Assembly (NCBI RefSeq): GCF_022811685.1
Contig: NZ_CP094532.1
Location: 2,133,501 to 2,197,500 of the forward strand
Direction: 5' to 3'
DNA: 64,000 nt
Source of the DNA: Chryseobacterium suipulveris
GTDB taxonomy: Bacteria > Bacteroidota > Bacteroidia > Flavobacteriales > Weeksellaceae
The notes under the pieces: model-generated
The model's input: only the letters and a program-made list of their open reading frames with translations
The model's database searches: none
What the model was told of the DNA's origin: nothing
Translations under genes and position numbers: made by a program
Shown: one piece after another, positions 53,164 through 61,860 of the stretch
How positions within the stretch are numbered: the first letter of the stretch is position 1
Layout of the letters: each line of letters opens with the position of its first letter

Positions 53164-53180
53164 TTTACTTAATCCATAAT

Positions 53181-53207
53181 AAAACCTCCTTTTTCGGGAG
53201 GTTTTTT
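53181..53207 (+). terminator. Intrinsic terminator after katA
   Basis: AAAACCTCC and GGGAGGTTTT pair, then a T run follows. Nearly the same hairpin as that after gapA. Confidence 0.85.
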
Positions 53208-53257
53208 GTGCTCAAAAAAACTTAACATACATCAACACTTTCCGGATTTTGTTTGGT

Positions 53258-53265
53258 TAATTTTG
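53258..53265 (+). promoter_or_regulatory. -7 promoter element of the NAD(P)-binding gene
   Basis: TAATTTTG is an exact TAnnTTTG match, 22 bp before the ATG at 53288. Confidence 0.5.
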
Positions 53266-53287
53266 TATCAATAAATTACAAATCATT

Positions 53288-53950
53288 ATGAAAATAGCAT
53301 TAATCGGCGCTACAGGATATGTAGGAAGCGCCATCTTAAACGAGCTTGCCAACAGAAATTACGAAGTAACCGCAATCGCCAGAAATACGGATAAAATTAA
53401 CAATGAAAACGAAAATATCACAAAAAGAAACGCTGATATTTTCAATACCGAAGAACTCACTGAAATTCTCAACGGAAGTGATGTGGTGGTAAGTGCCTAC
53501 AATCCGGGATGGGCAAATCCTAATATTCACAACGATTATATGAAAGGTGCAGAAAGTATTCAGAAAGCAGTTGAGAAGTCGGATGCGAACCGATTAATCG
53601 TTATCGGCGGTGCCGGAACCATGAAGATTGACGGAAATTACATCGTTGACGGCCCTGATTTTCCAAAAGAAATATATCCCGGAGCAAGCGCAGTGAAAAA
53701 ATATTTCGTTGAAAATCTAAGTAAAAACGAAACGCTTGATTGGGAATTTTTCTCACCTGCCATTGAAATGAATATGTTCAGCGAAGATAAAGACCGCGGC
53801 AGAACCGGTGCATACCGCTACGGAAACGACACACCGGTTTTCGATAATGAAGGCCGTTCCAGACATTCGGTAGAGGATTTGGCTGTAGCGATTGTCGATG
53901 AAATCGAGAAGAAGCAGTTTGTGAGAAAGCAGTTTACCGCAGCTTACTAG
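53288..53950 (+). CDS. NAD(P)H-binding NmrA-like oxidoreductase
   Basis: The product has 220 residues. The N-terminal GATGYVGSAI loop (residues 8-17) binds the dinucleotide. VVSAYNPGW near 70 and LIVIGGAGTM near 105 belong to the atypical short-chain dehydrogenase group. No Ser-Tyr-Lys catalytic triad is obvious, so it may be a redox sensor or reductase. It is upstream of an LLM flavoenzyme gene. Confidence 0.82.
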   Translation: MKIALIGATGYVGSAILNELANRNYEVTAIARNTDKINNENENITKRNADIFNTEELTEILNGSDVVVSAYNPGWANPNIHNDYMKGAESIQKAVEKSDANRLIVIGGAGTMKIDGNYIVDGPDFPKEIYPGASAVKKYFVENLSKNETLDWEFFSPAIEMNMFSEDKDRGRTGAYRYGNDTPVFDNEGRSRHSVEDLAVAIVDEIEKKQFVRKQFTAAY

Positions 53951-54008
53951 ATTACGAAATACAAAATACAAAACGCAACTAATTCCAATAAATAAAGAAG
54001 TCTGTTTT

Positions 54009-54040
54009 TACTTCGGTCTTCGGACTGCTGACTTCCACCT
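54009..54040. repeat. Heptad array between two oxidoreductase genes
   Basis: TACTTCGGTCTTCGGACTG continues into CTGACTTCCACC: units ACTTCGG, TCTTCGG, ACTGCTG, ACTTCCA. This is the complement of the GAAGTCC/GAAGACG pattern at 20564. Confidence 0.6.
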
Positions 54041-54047
54041 TTAAAAT

Positions 54048-55091
54048 ATGAAAAATATAGAATTCGGTCTTATGACCTTCGCAGATATGGCGCCGGAAAC
54101 TGTTTCCGAAAAAGGTACAAACGCCCACCAAAGAATACAGAATTTACTGGAGGAAGTAAAACTCGCCGATGAACTCGGGATCGATGTTTTCGGTTTGGGA
54201 GAACATCACCGCGATGATTATTCGGTTTCTTCGCCAACTACAGTTTTGGGGGCAGCAGCAGCCATTACAAAAGATATTAAACTATCGAGCGCAGTGACGG
54301 TTTTAAGCTCCGATGATCCGGTGCGTGTGTATCAGCAGTTCGCAACCATTGACCTGATTTCGGGTGGTAGAGCCGAAATTATGGCAGGAAGAGGTTCATT
54401 TATCGAAAGTTTTCCTTTATTCGGATACGATTTGGGAGATTATAACGAACTGTTTGAAGAAAAACTGGAACTTCTTCTGGAAATCAATAAATCAGAGAAA
54501 GTAAACTGGAGCGGAAAACTACGTGCACCAATTCACAATCTTGGGGTTTATCCGAGAGCGGTAGAAGGTGAAATCCCAGTTTGGCTGGCTGCAGGCGGAA
54601 CACCATCGTCGGCAGTTCGCGCTGCAAAACTGAAATTGCCTTTAATGCTTGCGATTATTGGTGGAATGCCGGAAAATTTCATTCCGTTCATCAATTTGTA
54701 TAAGAAAACGGCTTTGGAAAGCGGAACTTCTGCGGAAGATTTACAGGTTGGCATCAACAATCACGTATTCATCGGGGAAAATGATGAAGAAATTGCTGAT
54801 GCTTTCTTCCCGCATTATGCACAGATGATGGACCGTGTTGGAAGAAGCCGCGGTTGGCAGCCAATGTCCCGACAACAGTTTGAATTTATGAGAAGCAAAC
54901 GTGGTTCACTAATAGTAGGAAGCGTAGAAAAGGTTATTGATAAAATAGTGTTGGAGCACGAAATGTTCGGATTCACAAGATTTATGGCGCATACAAGTCT
55001 GGGAACGGTTCCTCATGAACTAACGATGAAATCTATAGAACTTTACGGAAATGAAGTGATTCCTGAAGTGAAGAGAAGATTGGGATTGTAG
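54048..55091 (+). CDS. LLM class flavin-dependent oxidoreductase
   Basis: The product has 347 residues. Luciferase-like TIM barrel: EFGLMTFADMAPETVSEKGT at the start, DVFGLGEHHRDDYSVSSPTTVLG near 45, FATIDLISGGRAEIMAGRGS near 104. It would use reduced FMN to oxidise or reduce an unknown substrate. It follows the NAD(P)-binding gene by about 97 bp, and the pair may share a transcript. Confidence 0.87.
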   Translation: MKNIEFGLMTFADMAPETVSEKGTNAHQRIQNLLEEVKLADELGIDVFGLGEHHRDDYSVSSPTTVLGAAAAITKDIKLSSAVTVLSSDDPVRVYQQFATIDLISGGRAEIMAGRGSFIESFPLFGYDLGDYNELFEEKLELLLEINKSEKVNWSGKLRAPIHNLGVYPRAVEGEIPVWLAAGGTPSSAVRAAKLKLPLMLAIIGGMPENFIPFINLYKKTALESGTSAEDLQVGINNHVFIGENDEEIADAFFPHYAQMMDRVGRSRGWQPMSRQQFEFMRSKRGSLIVGSVEKVIDKIVLEHEMFGFTRFMAHTSLGTVPHELTMKSIELYGNEVIPEVKRRLGL

Positions 55092-55092
55092 C

Positions 55093-55128
55093 TTGAAGTT
55101 GGAAGCACGAAGCACGAAGTTTCAAGTA
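55093..55128. repeat. Heptad array downstream of the LLM gene
   Basis: Units GAAGTTG, GAAGCAC, GAAGCAC, GAAGTTT, CAAGTAA start right after the stop codon. Confidence 0.65.
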
Positions 55129-55221
55129 ACAAATAATCATAAATTCGGTTACACTATTAGAAATTTTTGAAACTTCTAAATAGTTTTTCCTTAAATTGTA
55201 AAATCAAAACCAACACATACA

Positions 55222-56424
55222 ATGTCAAACATCGAATTAATTATCGAAGAAAAAGCTGCTGATATTGGAAATTTTCTGGTTGGCAGACTGCTTCCTTTCC
55301 GCGAAAAAAGAGCGGTGGGTCCTTTTGTTTTTATTGATCATATGGGTCCTGCAAAACTTTCGGATTATCAGAATCTGGATGTTCCGCCGCATCCGCACAT
55401 CGGGCTTTCAACCTTGACGTATCTTTTTGAAGGTTCCATTTTCCATCGCGACAGCATCGGAAGCGCCATCGAAATTCAGCCGGGAGCAGTAAACTGGATG
55501 ACCGCCGGAAAAGGTGTCGTTCATTCCGAAAGAACTCCAGAGTATTTAAGAAGTTCAGATAAATCGCTGCACGGATTCCAGATTTGGGTGGGACTTCCGA
55601 AGGAACTTGAGAACATGAATCCGGAATTTCATCATACTGAAGCTTCAGAAATTCCAACATGGGACGAAAACGGAGTTCAGTATAAATTGATTGCGGGAGA
55701 AGCTTTCGACAAAAAATCGCCGGTTCCGGTATATAGCAAAATGTTTTTCATTGAAATCAAAAATAAGGAAAAGGTGAAAATCAATCTTGGTCAACATCTT
55801 TTCGGTGAAGTAGCGATGTACATTTTGGATGGAACGGTGAATATTGAAGGACATGAATTCGGCTCCAAACAACTTTTAGTTGCTAAAAATGCGACACTTT
55901 GTGAGTTTGAGATCAATGAAAACTCTACCGTATATCTTTTTGGTGGAGAACCGTTTCCGGAACAAAGGCATATTTTTTGGAACTTTGTAAGTTCGGACCG
56001 AGAGACGATAGAACAGGCAAAACTTGATTGGCACGAACAAAATTATGATGCTTTACCGAAAGTCGTTGGCGATGAGGAAGAGTTTGTTCCTTTGCCAAAA
56101 GCAATCTTAAAACAAAAAATAGAGCAAAAAAATAATAATATGACAGAAATAAAACATCACAACAACGAAAAAAATGGCGAGTTTGAAATTTACTATGAAG
56201 GTGAAAAAGCCGGGAAAATGACTTACACTTGGGCAGGAGAAGACAAGTTCATCATCGACCATACCGAAGTTGATCCAAAGTTTGGCGGACAAGGATTGGC
56301 AAAACAACTGGTTTTGGCAGGAGCTGCTTATGCAAAAGAAAATAACAAAAAAGTGATCCCGCTTTGTCCTTACGCAAAATCAGTTTTCGAAAAAAATCAG
56401 AACATCCAGGATGTGCTGTCTTAG
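55222..56424 (+). CDS. Pirin fused to a GNAT acetyltransferase domain
   Basis: The product has 400 residues. Residues about 1-295 are a pirin bicupin (VPPHPHIGLSTLTYLFEG near 52, PGAVNWMTAGKGVVHSER near 90). A linker KQKIEQKNNN follows, then MTEIKHHNNEKNGEFEIYYE starts a small GNAT domain (FIIDHTEVDPKFGGQGLAKQ near 352, then PLCPYAKSVF) like stand-alone YidJ-type proteins. The linker reads like an untranslated leader whose upstream stop was lost. It may be a recent fusion of two genes rather than an ancient one. Confidence 0.85.
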   Translation: MSNIELIIEEKAADIGNFLVGRLLPFREKRAVGPFVFIDHMGPAKLSDYQNLDVPPHPHIGLSTLTYLFEGSIFHRDSIGSAIEIQPGAVNWMTAGKGVVHSERTPEYLRSSDKSLHGFQIWVGLPKELENMNPEFHHTEASEIPTWDENGVQYKLIAGEAFDKKSPVPVYSKMFFIEIKNKEKVKINLGQHLFGEVAMYILDGTVNIEGHEFGSKQLLVAKNATLCEFEINENSTVYLFGGEPFPEQRHIFWNFVSSDRETIEQAKLDWHEQNYDALPKVVGDEEEFVPLPKAILKQKIEQKNNNMTEIKHHNNEKNGEFEIYYEGEKAGKMTYTWAGEDKFIIDHTEVDPKFGGQGLAKQLVLAGAAYAKENNKKVIPLCPYAKSVFEKNQNIQDVLS

Positions 56425-56450
56425 AAGAAGATTTTACAGAGAACAATTTC

Positions 56451-56472
56451 GAACGCGCCAATCGGCGCGTTC
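56451..56472 (+). terminator. GC-rich hairpin after the pirin-GNAT gene
   Basis: GAACGCGCC-AATC-GGCGCGTTC is a perfect 9-bp stem with a 4-nt loop, but no T run follows directly, so it is a weak terminator or an attenuating hairpin. Confidence 0.5.
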
Positions 56473-56528
56473 CTGCGTATTTCCAAAAAAAACTATATTT
56501 GTTGGATTTTTAAAAAATAAACTTTTTG

Positions 56529-58094
56529 ATGAGTTCCACATCCATACTATTACTCTGCGTCTTCCTCTACTTTGTCGGATTATTAATCATCGCCTATTTC
56601 GCGAGCCGCGGATCCGACAACCAGTCTTTCTTCATCGGAAACAAGAAAAGTAAATGGTGGCTCGTTGCTTTCGGGATGATTGGAACGAGTTTGAGCGGTG
56701 TTACATTTATTTCAGTTCCGGGTACTGTCGGAAAAATGACCGGAACCGAATACATCTATGGCGGCTTCGAGTACTACATGATGGTTTTAGGATTTTTTGT
56801 GGGCTACTTTGTCGTCGCATTCATACTGCTTCCGCTGTATTATCGGATGAATCTGACTTCGATCTACACTTATTTGGGCAAAAGATTTAATGTGGAAGCA
56901 CACAAAATCGGCTCGCTGTTTTTCATTATTTCAAGATCGATTGGCGCTACAGCGCGACTTTATTTGGTGGTGAATGTTTTACAGATTTTCCTTCTTCAGG
57001 ATCTTGGCGTTCCGTTTTGGGTAACTTCCGCGGTGATTTTGCTGATGGTATTGCTCTACACATTTGAAGGCGGTGTAAAAACCATCGTGATAACCGATAC
57101 GTTACAGACTTCATTTATGATCTTAAGTTTGATCGGATGTATTGTGTATATTCTGTCGCACCTCGATTTATCGGCAACTCAGGCCTACTCTATTCTTGCA
57201 GAAAAACAATATACTCATCTGCTGAATACTGACATCAATTCCAAAACCCATTTCCTGAAAACCTTTTTCGGCGGAATGTTCATAACCATTGCAATGACCG
57301 GATTGGATCAGGAAATGATGCAGAAAAACATCTCGGTGGACAACTTGAAAAACTCCAAGAAAAATATGATTACGTTTGCGGGAACGCTACTTTTCGTGAA
57401 CCTTGCTTTCTTATTTTTAGGCGGTTTGCTTTATTTATTTGCGATGGAAAACGGCGCAGTTTATCAGCAGATTACCAATTTAGTGAACGGTCAGGAAACA
57501 ATTTCCAATGTTTTTGGATTTAAGGATGCTGCAGGAAACGTGAACAATATTATGGGTGATGACCTGTTCCCGGCGCTCTCTCTTCACGGCTATTTTCCGC
57601 TGGCGATTGCAGTGATTTTCCTGATCGGCTTGACTTCGGCACTTTTTCCTTCTGCAGATGGCGCGCTTACAGCCGTAACAAGCTCTTATTGTGTTGATTT
57701 ATTGGGAATTAATGAAGACCAAACCAAAACCGAACAGCAGAAAAAACGTTTAAGAATGCGGGTTCACCTCACTTTTACAGTGATTTTCTTCATTCTGATT
57801 ATGATTTTCAAAGCTATCAACGACAAGTCGATTGTATATTTGATTATGGAAGTTGCCGGCTACACTTACGGACCGCTTCTGGGACTTTTCGCCTTCGGAA
57901 TTTTTACCAAATACCAGATCAACAGAAAAGGTTGGATTCTCGCCGTAACTCTTTTGGCACCGGTGGTAACCTACCTTCTGAACCAGCTCGTCATCAATTA
58001 TACCGACTACCGAATCGGAGTAGAACTGATTATTATCAATGGTTTGCTGACGTTTATCGGATTGTGGATGATCCGACACAAAAACAGAAGTTAA
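56529..58094 (+). CDS. Sodium:solute symporter (SSS family)
   Basis: The product has 521 residues and about 13 transmembrane segments. MIGTSLSGVTFISVPGTVGK near residue 49 and YIYGGFEYYMMVLGFFVGYF near 72 are typical of the family's Na+ binding core. FPSADGALTAVTSSYCVDLL near 378 is the second signature. The solute is unknown. The ATG at 56529 follows a TTG and is the more likely start. Confidence 0.88.
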   Translation: MSSTSILLLCVFLYFVGLLIIAYFASRGSDNQSFFIGNKKSKWWLVAFGMIGTSLSGVTFISVPGTVGKMTGTEYIYGGFEYYMMVLGFFVGYFVVAFILLPLYYRMNLTSIYTYLGKRFNVEAHKIGSLFFIISRSIGATARLYLVVNVLQIFLLQDLGVPFWVTSAVILLMVLLYTFEGGVKTIVITDTLQTSFMILSLIGCIVYILSHLDLSATQAYSILAEKQYTHLLNTDINSKTHFLKTFFGGMFITIAMTGLDQEMMQKNISVDNLKNSKKNMITFAGTLLFVNLAFLFLGGLLYLFAMENGAVYQQITNLVNGQETISNVFGFKDAAGNVNNIMGDDLFPALSLHGYFPLAIAVIFLIGLTSALFPSADGALTAVTSSYCVDLLGINEDQTKTEQQKKRLRMRVHLTFTVIFFILIMIFKAINDKSIVYLIMEVAGYTYGPLLGLFAFGIFTKYQINRKGWILAVTLLAPVVTYLLNQLVINYTDYRIGVELIIINGLLTFIGLWMIRHKNRS

Positions 58095-58103
58095 AAAATA
58101 CCT

Positions 58104-58137
58104 AAAAATCGGGATGGTTTTATCCCGATTTTTTTTT
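58104..58137 (+). terminator. Intrinsic terminator after the symporter gene
   Basis: AAAATCGGGA and TCCCGATTTT form a perfect stem followed by Ts. Confidence 0.87.
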
Positions 58138-58166
58138 GACTTTTACCCAAACAAAAACCTCGCATT

Positions 58167-59443
58167 ATGAGAATTATTTTTACAATTATTCTGATAATTT
58201 TACTTAGTTCGCTAAAAACACATGCGCAAATCGTTTCAACCTATGCCGGAACAGGAGGAATAGGAAATCAAGACGGACCAAGACTTACTGCAACTTTTCT
58301 AGCTATTAATTATATTACTGTTGATAATCAGGGAAATGTTTACGTGTCTGATTATCAAGGTCATAAAATAAGAAAAATTTCGACAGACGGAATGGTTTCT
58401 ACTTTGGCTGGAACTGGTGTTCAAGGCGATATTAATGGCTCAGGTTCTTCTGCGCGGCTCAGATTTCCTACAGGAATTGACGTTGATAGCGAAGGGAATG
58501 TGTACTTCGCTGATAGTGGAAATTTTAAGATCAAGAAAATAACTCCATCCGGCTTTGTCACTACAGTTTCAGGCAGCGGTGTAATGGGCGATTTAGACGG
58601 TGCGCCAAATCTTGCGAAGTTTAATTTATTGTATGACCTCAAGGTTGATCATAATGGAAATATTTTCGTCGCTGATTATGAAGCTAATAAAGTAAAAAAA
58701 ATAATCCCGGACGGTACCGTCTCTACTTACGCCGGAACAGGAGTTTTAGGAGAAACCAACGGCCCGGCTCTTTCTGCAATGCTCAACAATCCACGCGGTA
58801 TAGCGGTGGATAATCTGGGAAACGTCTTTTTTTCGGAACTTCGAAAAATTAGAAAAATCTCTGCAGACGGAATTGTTTCTGACTTTGCCGGAAGTGGCAA
58901 TTTCTCTAATACACCAATTGATGGTTCCGGAGATATGGCCACTTTTAATAATCCGAGAACTTTAGATATTGATTCCCAGGGAAATATTTATGCAGGAGAA
59001 CAGGGACACACAAGAATCAGAAAAATCACACCACAAAGATTTGTCTCCACATATGCCGGTACAGGAGCTGTGGGTAATGCAGACGGACCTGCAAATATGG
59101 CAACCTTTAGAAATCCGAACGGAGTAACCGTATTTCAGGACACCACTCTTTATATCGCCGACGAAGGCAACTGAAAGGTACGTAAAATTGAATCCACTAT
59201 TATGAGCACCTCGGAGCCATTTGGTAAATCTATACGTGTTGGGCAAATGGAAAAAATATTTTTATAAATTCTGAAAAGAAAATAAATTCGGTTTCTGTTT
59301 ATGACATGACTGGAAAAAAAATTAAATCTCAATTGATCAATCGTCAGTCTGCGCTTATCCTGATGGATCAACCCGGAGTTTACATTGTAGAAATCATTAC
59401 AGGAAATGGCGAAGTTTTTTCAACTAAAATAATTTTCCATTAA
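58167..59443 (+). pseudogene. NHL-repeat protein with T9SS sorting domain, broken near the end
   Basis: A signal peptide (MRIIFTIILIILLSSLKTHAQ) and about six NHL repeats (for example ITVDNQGNVYVSDYQGHKIR and ADSGNFKIKKI) run to residue 335. A TGA at 59172-59174 interrupts ADEGN-stop-KVRKIE in frame. Past it the frame shifts by about 59250. The other frame gives NGKNIFINSEKKINSVSVYD, YDMTGKKIK and QPGVYIVEIITG up to IFH, a T9SS sorting domain. With two lesions it would be secreted but not sorted, so it is probably dead. Confidence 0.8.
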
Positions 59444-59542
59444 AGATTCACTAATTTAACATTCAATCCGTCAACCGACGGATTTTTCATTTCCAAAACC
59501 GCTTAAAAAATCGTAAATTCGCGTGCAAATAAATCAACTATA

Positions 59543-60394
59543 ATGAGTAAAAGTATTGAGGAGTTAAAATCTCTTACAACACAAATCAGAAGGGACATTC
59601 TGCGAATGGTTCACGCCGTGAATTCCGGTCATCCCGGCGGAAGTTTGGGCTGCACCGAATTCTTCACTGCACTTTACGGAAAGGTGATGAACTACAAATT
59701 GCCATTTACCATGGAAGGCAAAAACGAAGACCTTTTCTTTCTTTCCAACGGACACATTTCGCCCGTGTTCTACTCCACTTTGGCAAGATTCGGGTTTTTT
59801 CCGGTGGATGAACTCAGAACGTTCAGAAAACTCGATTCCAGATTACAGGGACACCCCACCACACACGAAGGACTTCCTGGAGTGCGCGTTGCATCCGGTT
59901 CTTTGGGACAGGGACTTTCTGTAGCCATCGGTGCCGCTCTTGGAAAAAAATTAGACGGAGATTCTTCTTTAGTTTACACGCTTCACGGCGACGGTGAACT
60001 TCAGGAAGGCCAGATTTGGGAAGCACTGATGTTTGCCGCAGCAAAAAAAGTGGACAATATAATTTCCACCATTGATGCCAACAACCGACAAATCGACGGA
60101 GACGTGGACGACGTGCTTAGTTTGGGAGATTTACACGCAAAACTTGAAGCTTTCGGATGGACGGTTCTGAACGAGAAAAACGGAAACGACCTTGAAGCCG
60201 TAATCGCCATCCTCGAAAAAGCAAAAACCGAAACCGGAAAAGGAAAACCTGTCGCCATCATCCTGAATACCGAAATGGGTTATGGAGTTGATTATATGAT
60301 GGGAACGCACGCTTGGCACGGAAAAGCGCCGAACGACGAACAGTTGGAAAGCGCATTCAAACAGCTGTATCTGGAAGCACCGGCGGACTATTGA
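59543..60394 (+). CDS. tktA: Transketolase, N-terminal (TPP-binding) subunit
   Basis: The product has 283 residues. MVHAVNSGHPGGSLGCTEFF, NGHISPVFY and GSLGQGLSVAIGAAL are the TPP/transketolase motifs, and HGDGELQEGQIWEAL binds the diphosphate through Mg2+. It needs the separate C-terminal subunit encoded next. Transketolase transfers two-carbon units in the pentose-phosphate pathway. Confidence 0.93.
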   Translation: MSKSIEELKSLTTQIRRDILRMVHAVNSGHPGGSLGCTEFFTALYGKVMNYKLPFTMEGKNEDLFFLSNGHISPVFYSTLARFGFFPVDELRTFRKLDSRLQGHPTTHEGLPGVRVASGSLGQGLSVAIGAALGKKLDGDSSLVYTLHGDGELQEGQIWEALMFAAAKKVDNIISTIDANNRQIDGDVDDVLSLGDLHAKLEAFGWTVLNEKNGNDLEAVIAILEKAKTETGKGKPVAIILNTEMGYGVDYMMGTHAWHGKAPNDEQLESAFKQLYLEAPADY

Positions 60395-60396
60395 TA

Positions 60397-60428
60397 AGTG
60401 GTTCAGTGGACAAGTGGTTCAGTGGTTC
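60397..60428. repeat. Octamer array between transketolase genes
   Basis: AGTGGTTC, AGTGGACA, AGTGGTTC, AGTGGTTC, four 8-bp units, beginning 2 bp after the stop codon. Confidence 0.85.
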
Positions 60429-60507
60429 AGTAATTTATTTTAACTCAAAAAATGGCTTTTTAAGTACGGAAACTGTTCAGGATACTTATGAAAGCCGAAA
60501 GCAAAAC

Positions 60508-61455
60508 ATGAAATATACTTATACAGAAAAAAAAGATACACGAAGCGGTTTCGGAGCAGGACTTGCCGAACTTGCAGATAAAAACCCGAATGTGGTGGCA
60601 CTTTGCGCAGACCTCATCGGTTCCCTAAAGATGGAGAAGTTCATCGAAAAAGCACCGGAAAGATTCTTCCAGGTGGGAATTGCAGAAGCGAATATGATGG
60701 GAATCGCGGCCGGTTTAACCATCAACGGAAAAATTCCTTTTACCGGAACTTTTGCCAATTTCTCAACCTCCAGAGTTTATGACCAGATTCGTCAGTCGAT
60801 TGCTTATTCCGGAAAAAATGTGAAGATTTGTGCTTCCCACGCTGGTTTAACGTTGGGTGAAGACGGCGCAACGCACCAAGTTTTGGAAGACATCGGCATG
60901 ATGAAAATGCTTCCCGGAATGGTCGTTATCAATCCTTGCGATTATAACCAGACGAAAGCCGCAACCATCGCCATCGCCGATTATGAAGGTCCGGTTTATC
61001 TGCGTTTCGGAAGACCTACGGTACCGGTTTTTATGCCGGAAGATATGCCGTTTGAAATCGGAAAAGGAATTCTGCTTCAGGAAGGAAAAGACGTAACGAT
61101 CGTAGCAACCGGACATTTGGTTTGGGAATCATTAGTTGCCGCAGATGAACTGGAAAAAGAAGGAATCTCCTGCGAAGTAATTAACATTCACACCATCAAA
61201 CCTTTGGATGAAGAAATTATCCTCAAGTCGGTAGAAAAAACCGGAAAAATCGTAACCGCCGAAGAACACAATTATTTGGGCGGATTGGGCGAATCTGTTG
61301 CAGGAATGCTTTCCAGAAGAAGACCAACCCCACAGGAATTTGTAGCCGTAAATGATACTTTCGGTGAATCTGCAACTCCGGCAGAATTGATGAAGAAATA
61401 CAAAATCGACGCTGCCGCAGTGAAAGAGGCGGTGAAAAGAATTTTGGCAAGATAA
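60508..61455 (+). CDS. tktB: Transketolase, C-terminal subunit
   Basis: The product has 315 residues. VALCADLIGSLKMEKF and FFQVGIAEANMMGIAAGLT near the N-terminus, HAGLTLGEDGATHQVLED near 112 and GPVYLRFGRPTVPVF near 165 are the pyrimidine-binding and C-terminal domains. I chose the ATG at 60508; the frame extends back to 60313 through the intergenic octamer but gives nothing family-like. It is a partner of the gene just upstream. Confidence 0.92.
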   Translation: MKYTYTEKKDTRSGFGAGLAELADKNPNVVALCADLIGSLKMEKFIEKAPERFFQVGIAEANMMGIAAGLTINGKIPFTGTFANFSTSRVYDQIRQSIAYSGKNVKICASHAGLTLGEDGATHQVLEDIGMMKMLPGMVVINPCDYNQTKAATIAIADYEGPVYLRFGRPTVPVFMPEDMPFEIGKGILLQEGKDVTIVATGHLVWESLVAADELEKEGISCEVINIHTIKPLDEEIILKSVEKTGKIVTAEEHNYLGGLGESVAGMLSRRRPTPQEFVAVNDTFGESATPAELMKKYKIDAAAVKEAVKRILAR

Positions 61456-61464
61456 TAATTCAGG

Positions 61465-61497
61465 AAACCTCATAGGTTTTGGAAACCTATGAGGTTT
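61465..61497. repeat. Dispersed hairpin, second copy
   Basis: AAACCTCATAGGTTT and AAACCTATGAGGTTT pair perfectly; the copy at 37011-37043 differs only in the loop. Sits right after the transketolase stop and may act as a terminator. Confidence 0.8.
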
Positions 61498-61509
61498 AAC
61501 CAATCGACA

Positions 61510-61534
61510 AAGCACGCTTTCCGGCGTGTTTTTC
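61510..61534 (+). terminator. Second hairpin after transketolase
   Basis: AGCACGC and GCGTGTT form a 7-bp stem (one mismatch-like pair), followed by TTTTCTTG. Confidence 0.5.
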
Positions 61535-61632
61535 TTGTTTATCAGAAAAAGTACCAGTATTCATCTTATATGTCCTATTAATTGACATTCATATCCGATA
61601 ATTTCGTCCGGTAAATTTTTAACTAACTCATC

Positions 61633-61806
61633 ATGACGGACAAAACATCAAAAATCTGGAAAACCGCTTTGGCTTCGTTAGCACTATTTTTCAGCATGAA
61701 TCTATCGGCTCAGGAAACCGCTGCACCTGAATTTCAAAACCCACCAATGAACTTTGAAACCCTCGTCGGAACCGGCGGCGGATTTGTCCAGGTATTGCTG
61801 TTCTAA
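61633..61806 (+). CDS. Small secreted peptide of unknown function
   Basis: The product has 57 residues. MTDKTSKIWKTALASLALFF begins a signal peptide ending about MNLSAQ at residue 27, leaving a mature peptide of about 30 residues (ETAAPEFQNPPMNFETLVGT and GGGFVQVLLF). An AATTGACA / GTAAATTTTT context precedes it and a strong terminator follows 20 bp after the stop. Such compact transcription units support expression. It could also be the cut-down N-terminus of a larger secreted protein. Confidence 0.55.
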   Translation: MTDKTSKIWKTALASLALFFSMNLSAQETAAPEFQNPPMNFETLVGTGGGFVQVLLF

Positions 61807-61824
61807 TTACATAGATGATATTTC

Positions 61825-61856
61825 AAAAACCGCAAAGATTTCCTTTGCGGTTTTTA
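61825..61856. terminator. Strong bidirectional terminator
   Basis: AAAAACCGCAAAG and CTTTGCGGTTTTT pair perfectly with a 5-6 nt loop; it serves the small peptide gene and the convergent asparaginase gene. Confidence 0.88.
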
Positions 61857-61860
61857 ATTC

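Noticed and set aside
3704..59174. Recoded TGA (two in-frame TGAs inside otherwise continuous genes)
   Set aside because: Many other genes in the window end at ordinary TGA stops, and both genes also have frameshifts. They are pseudogenes.
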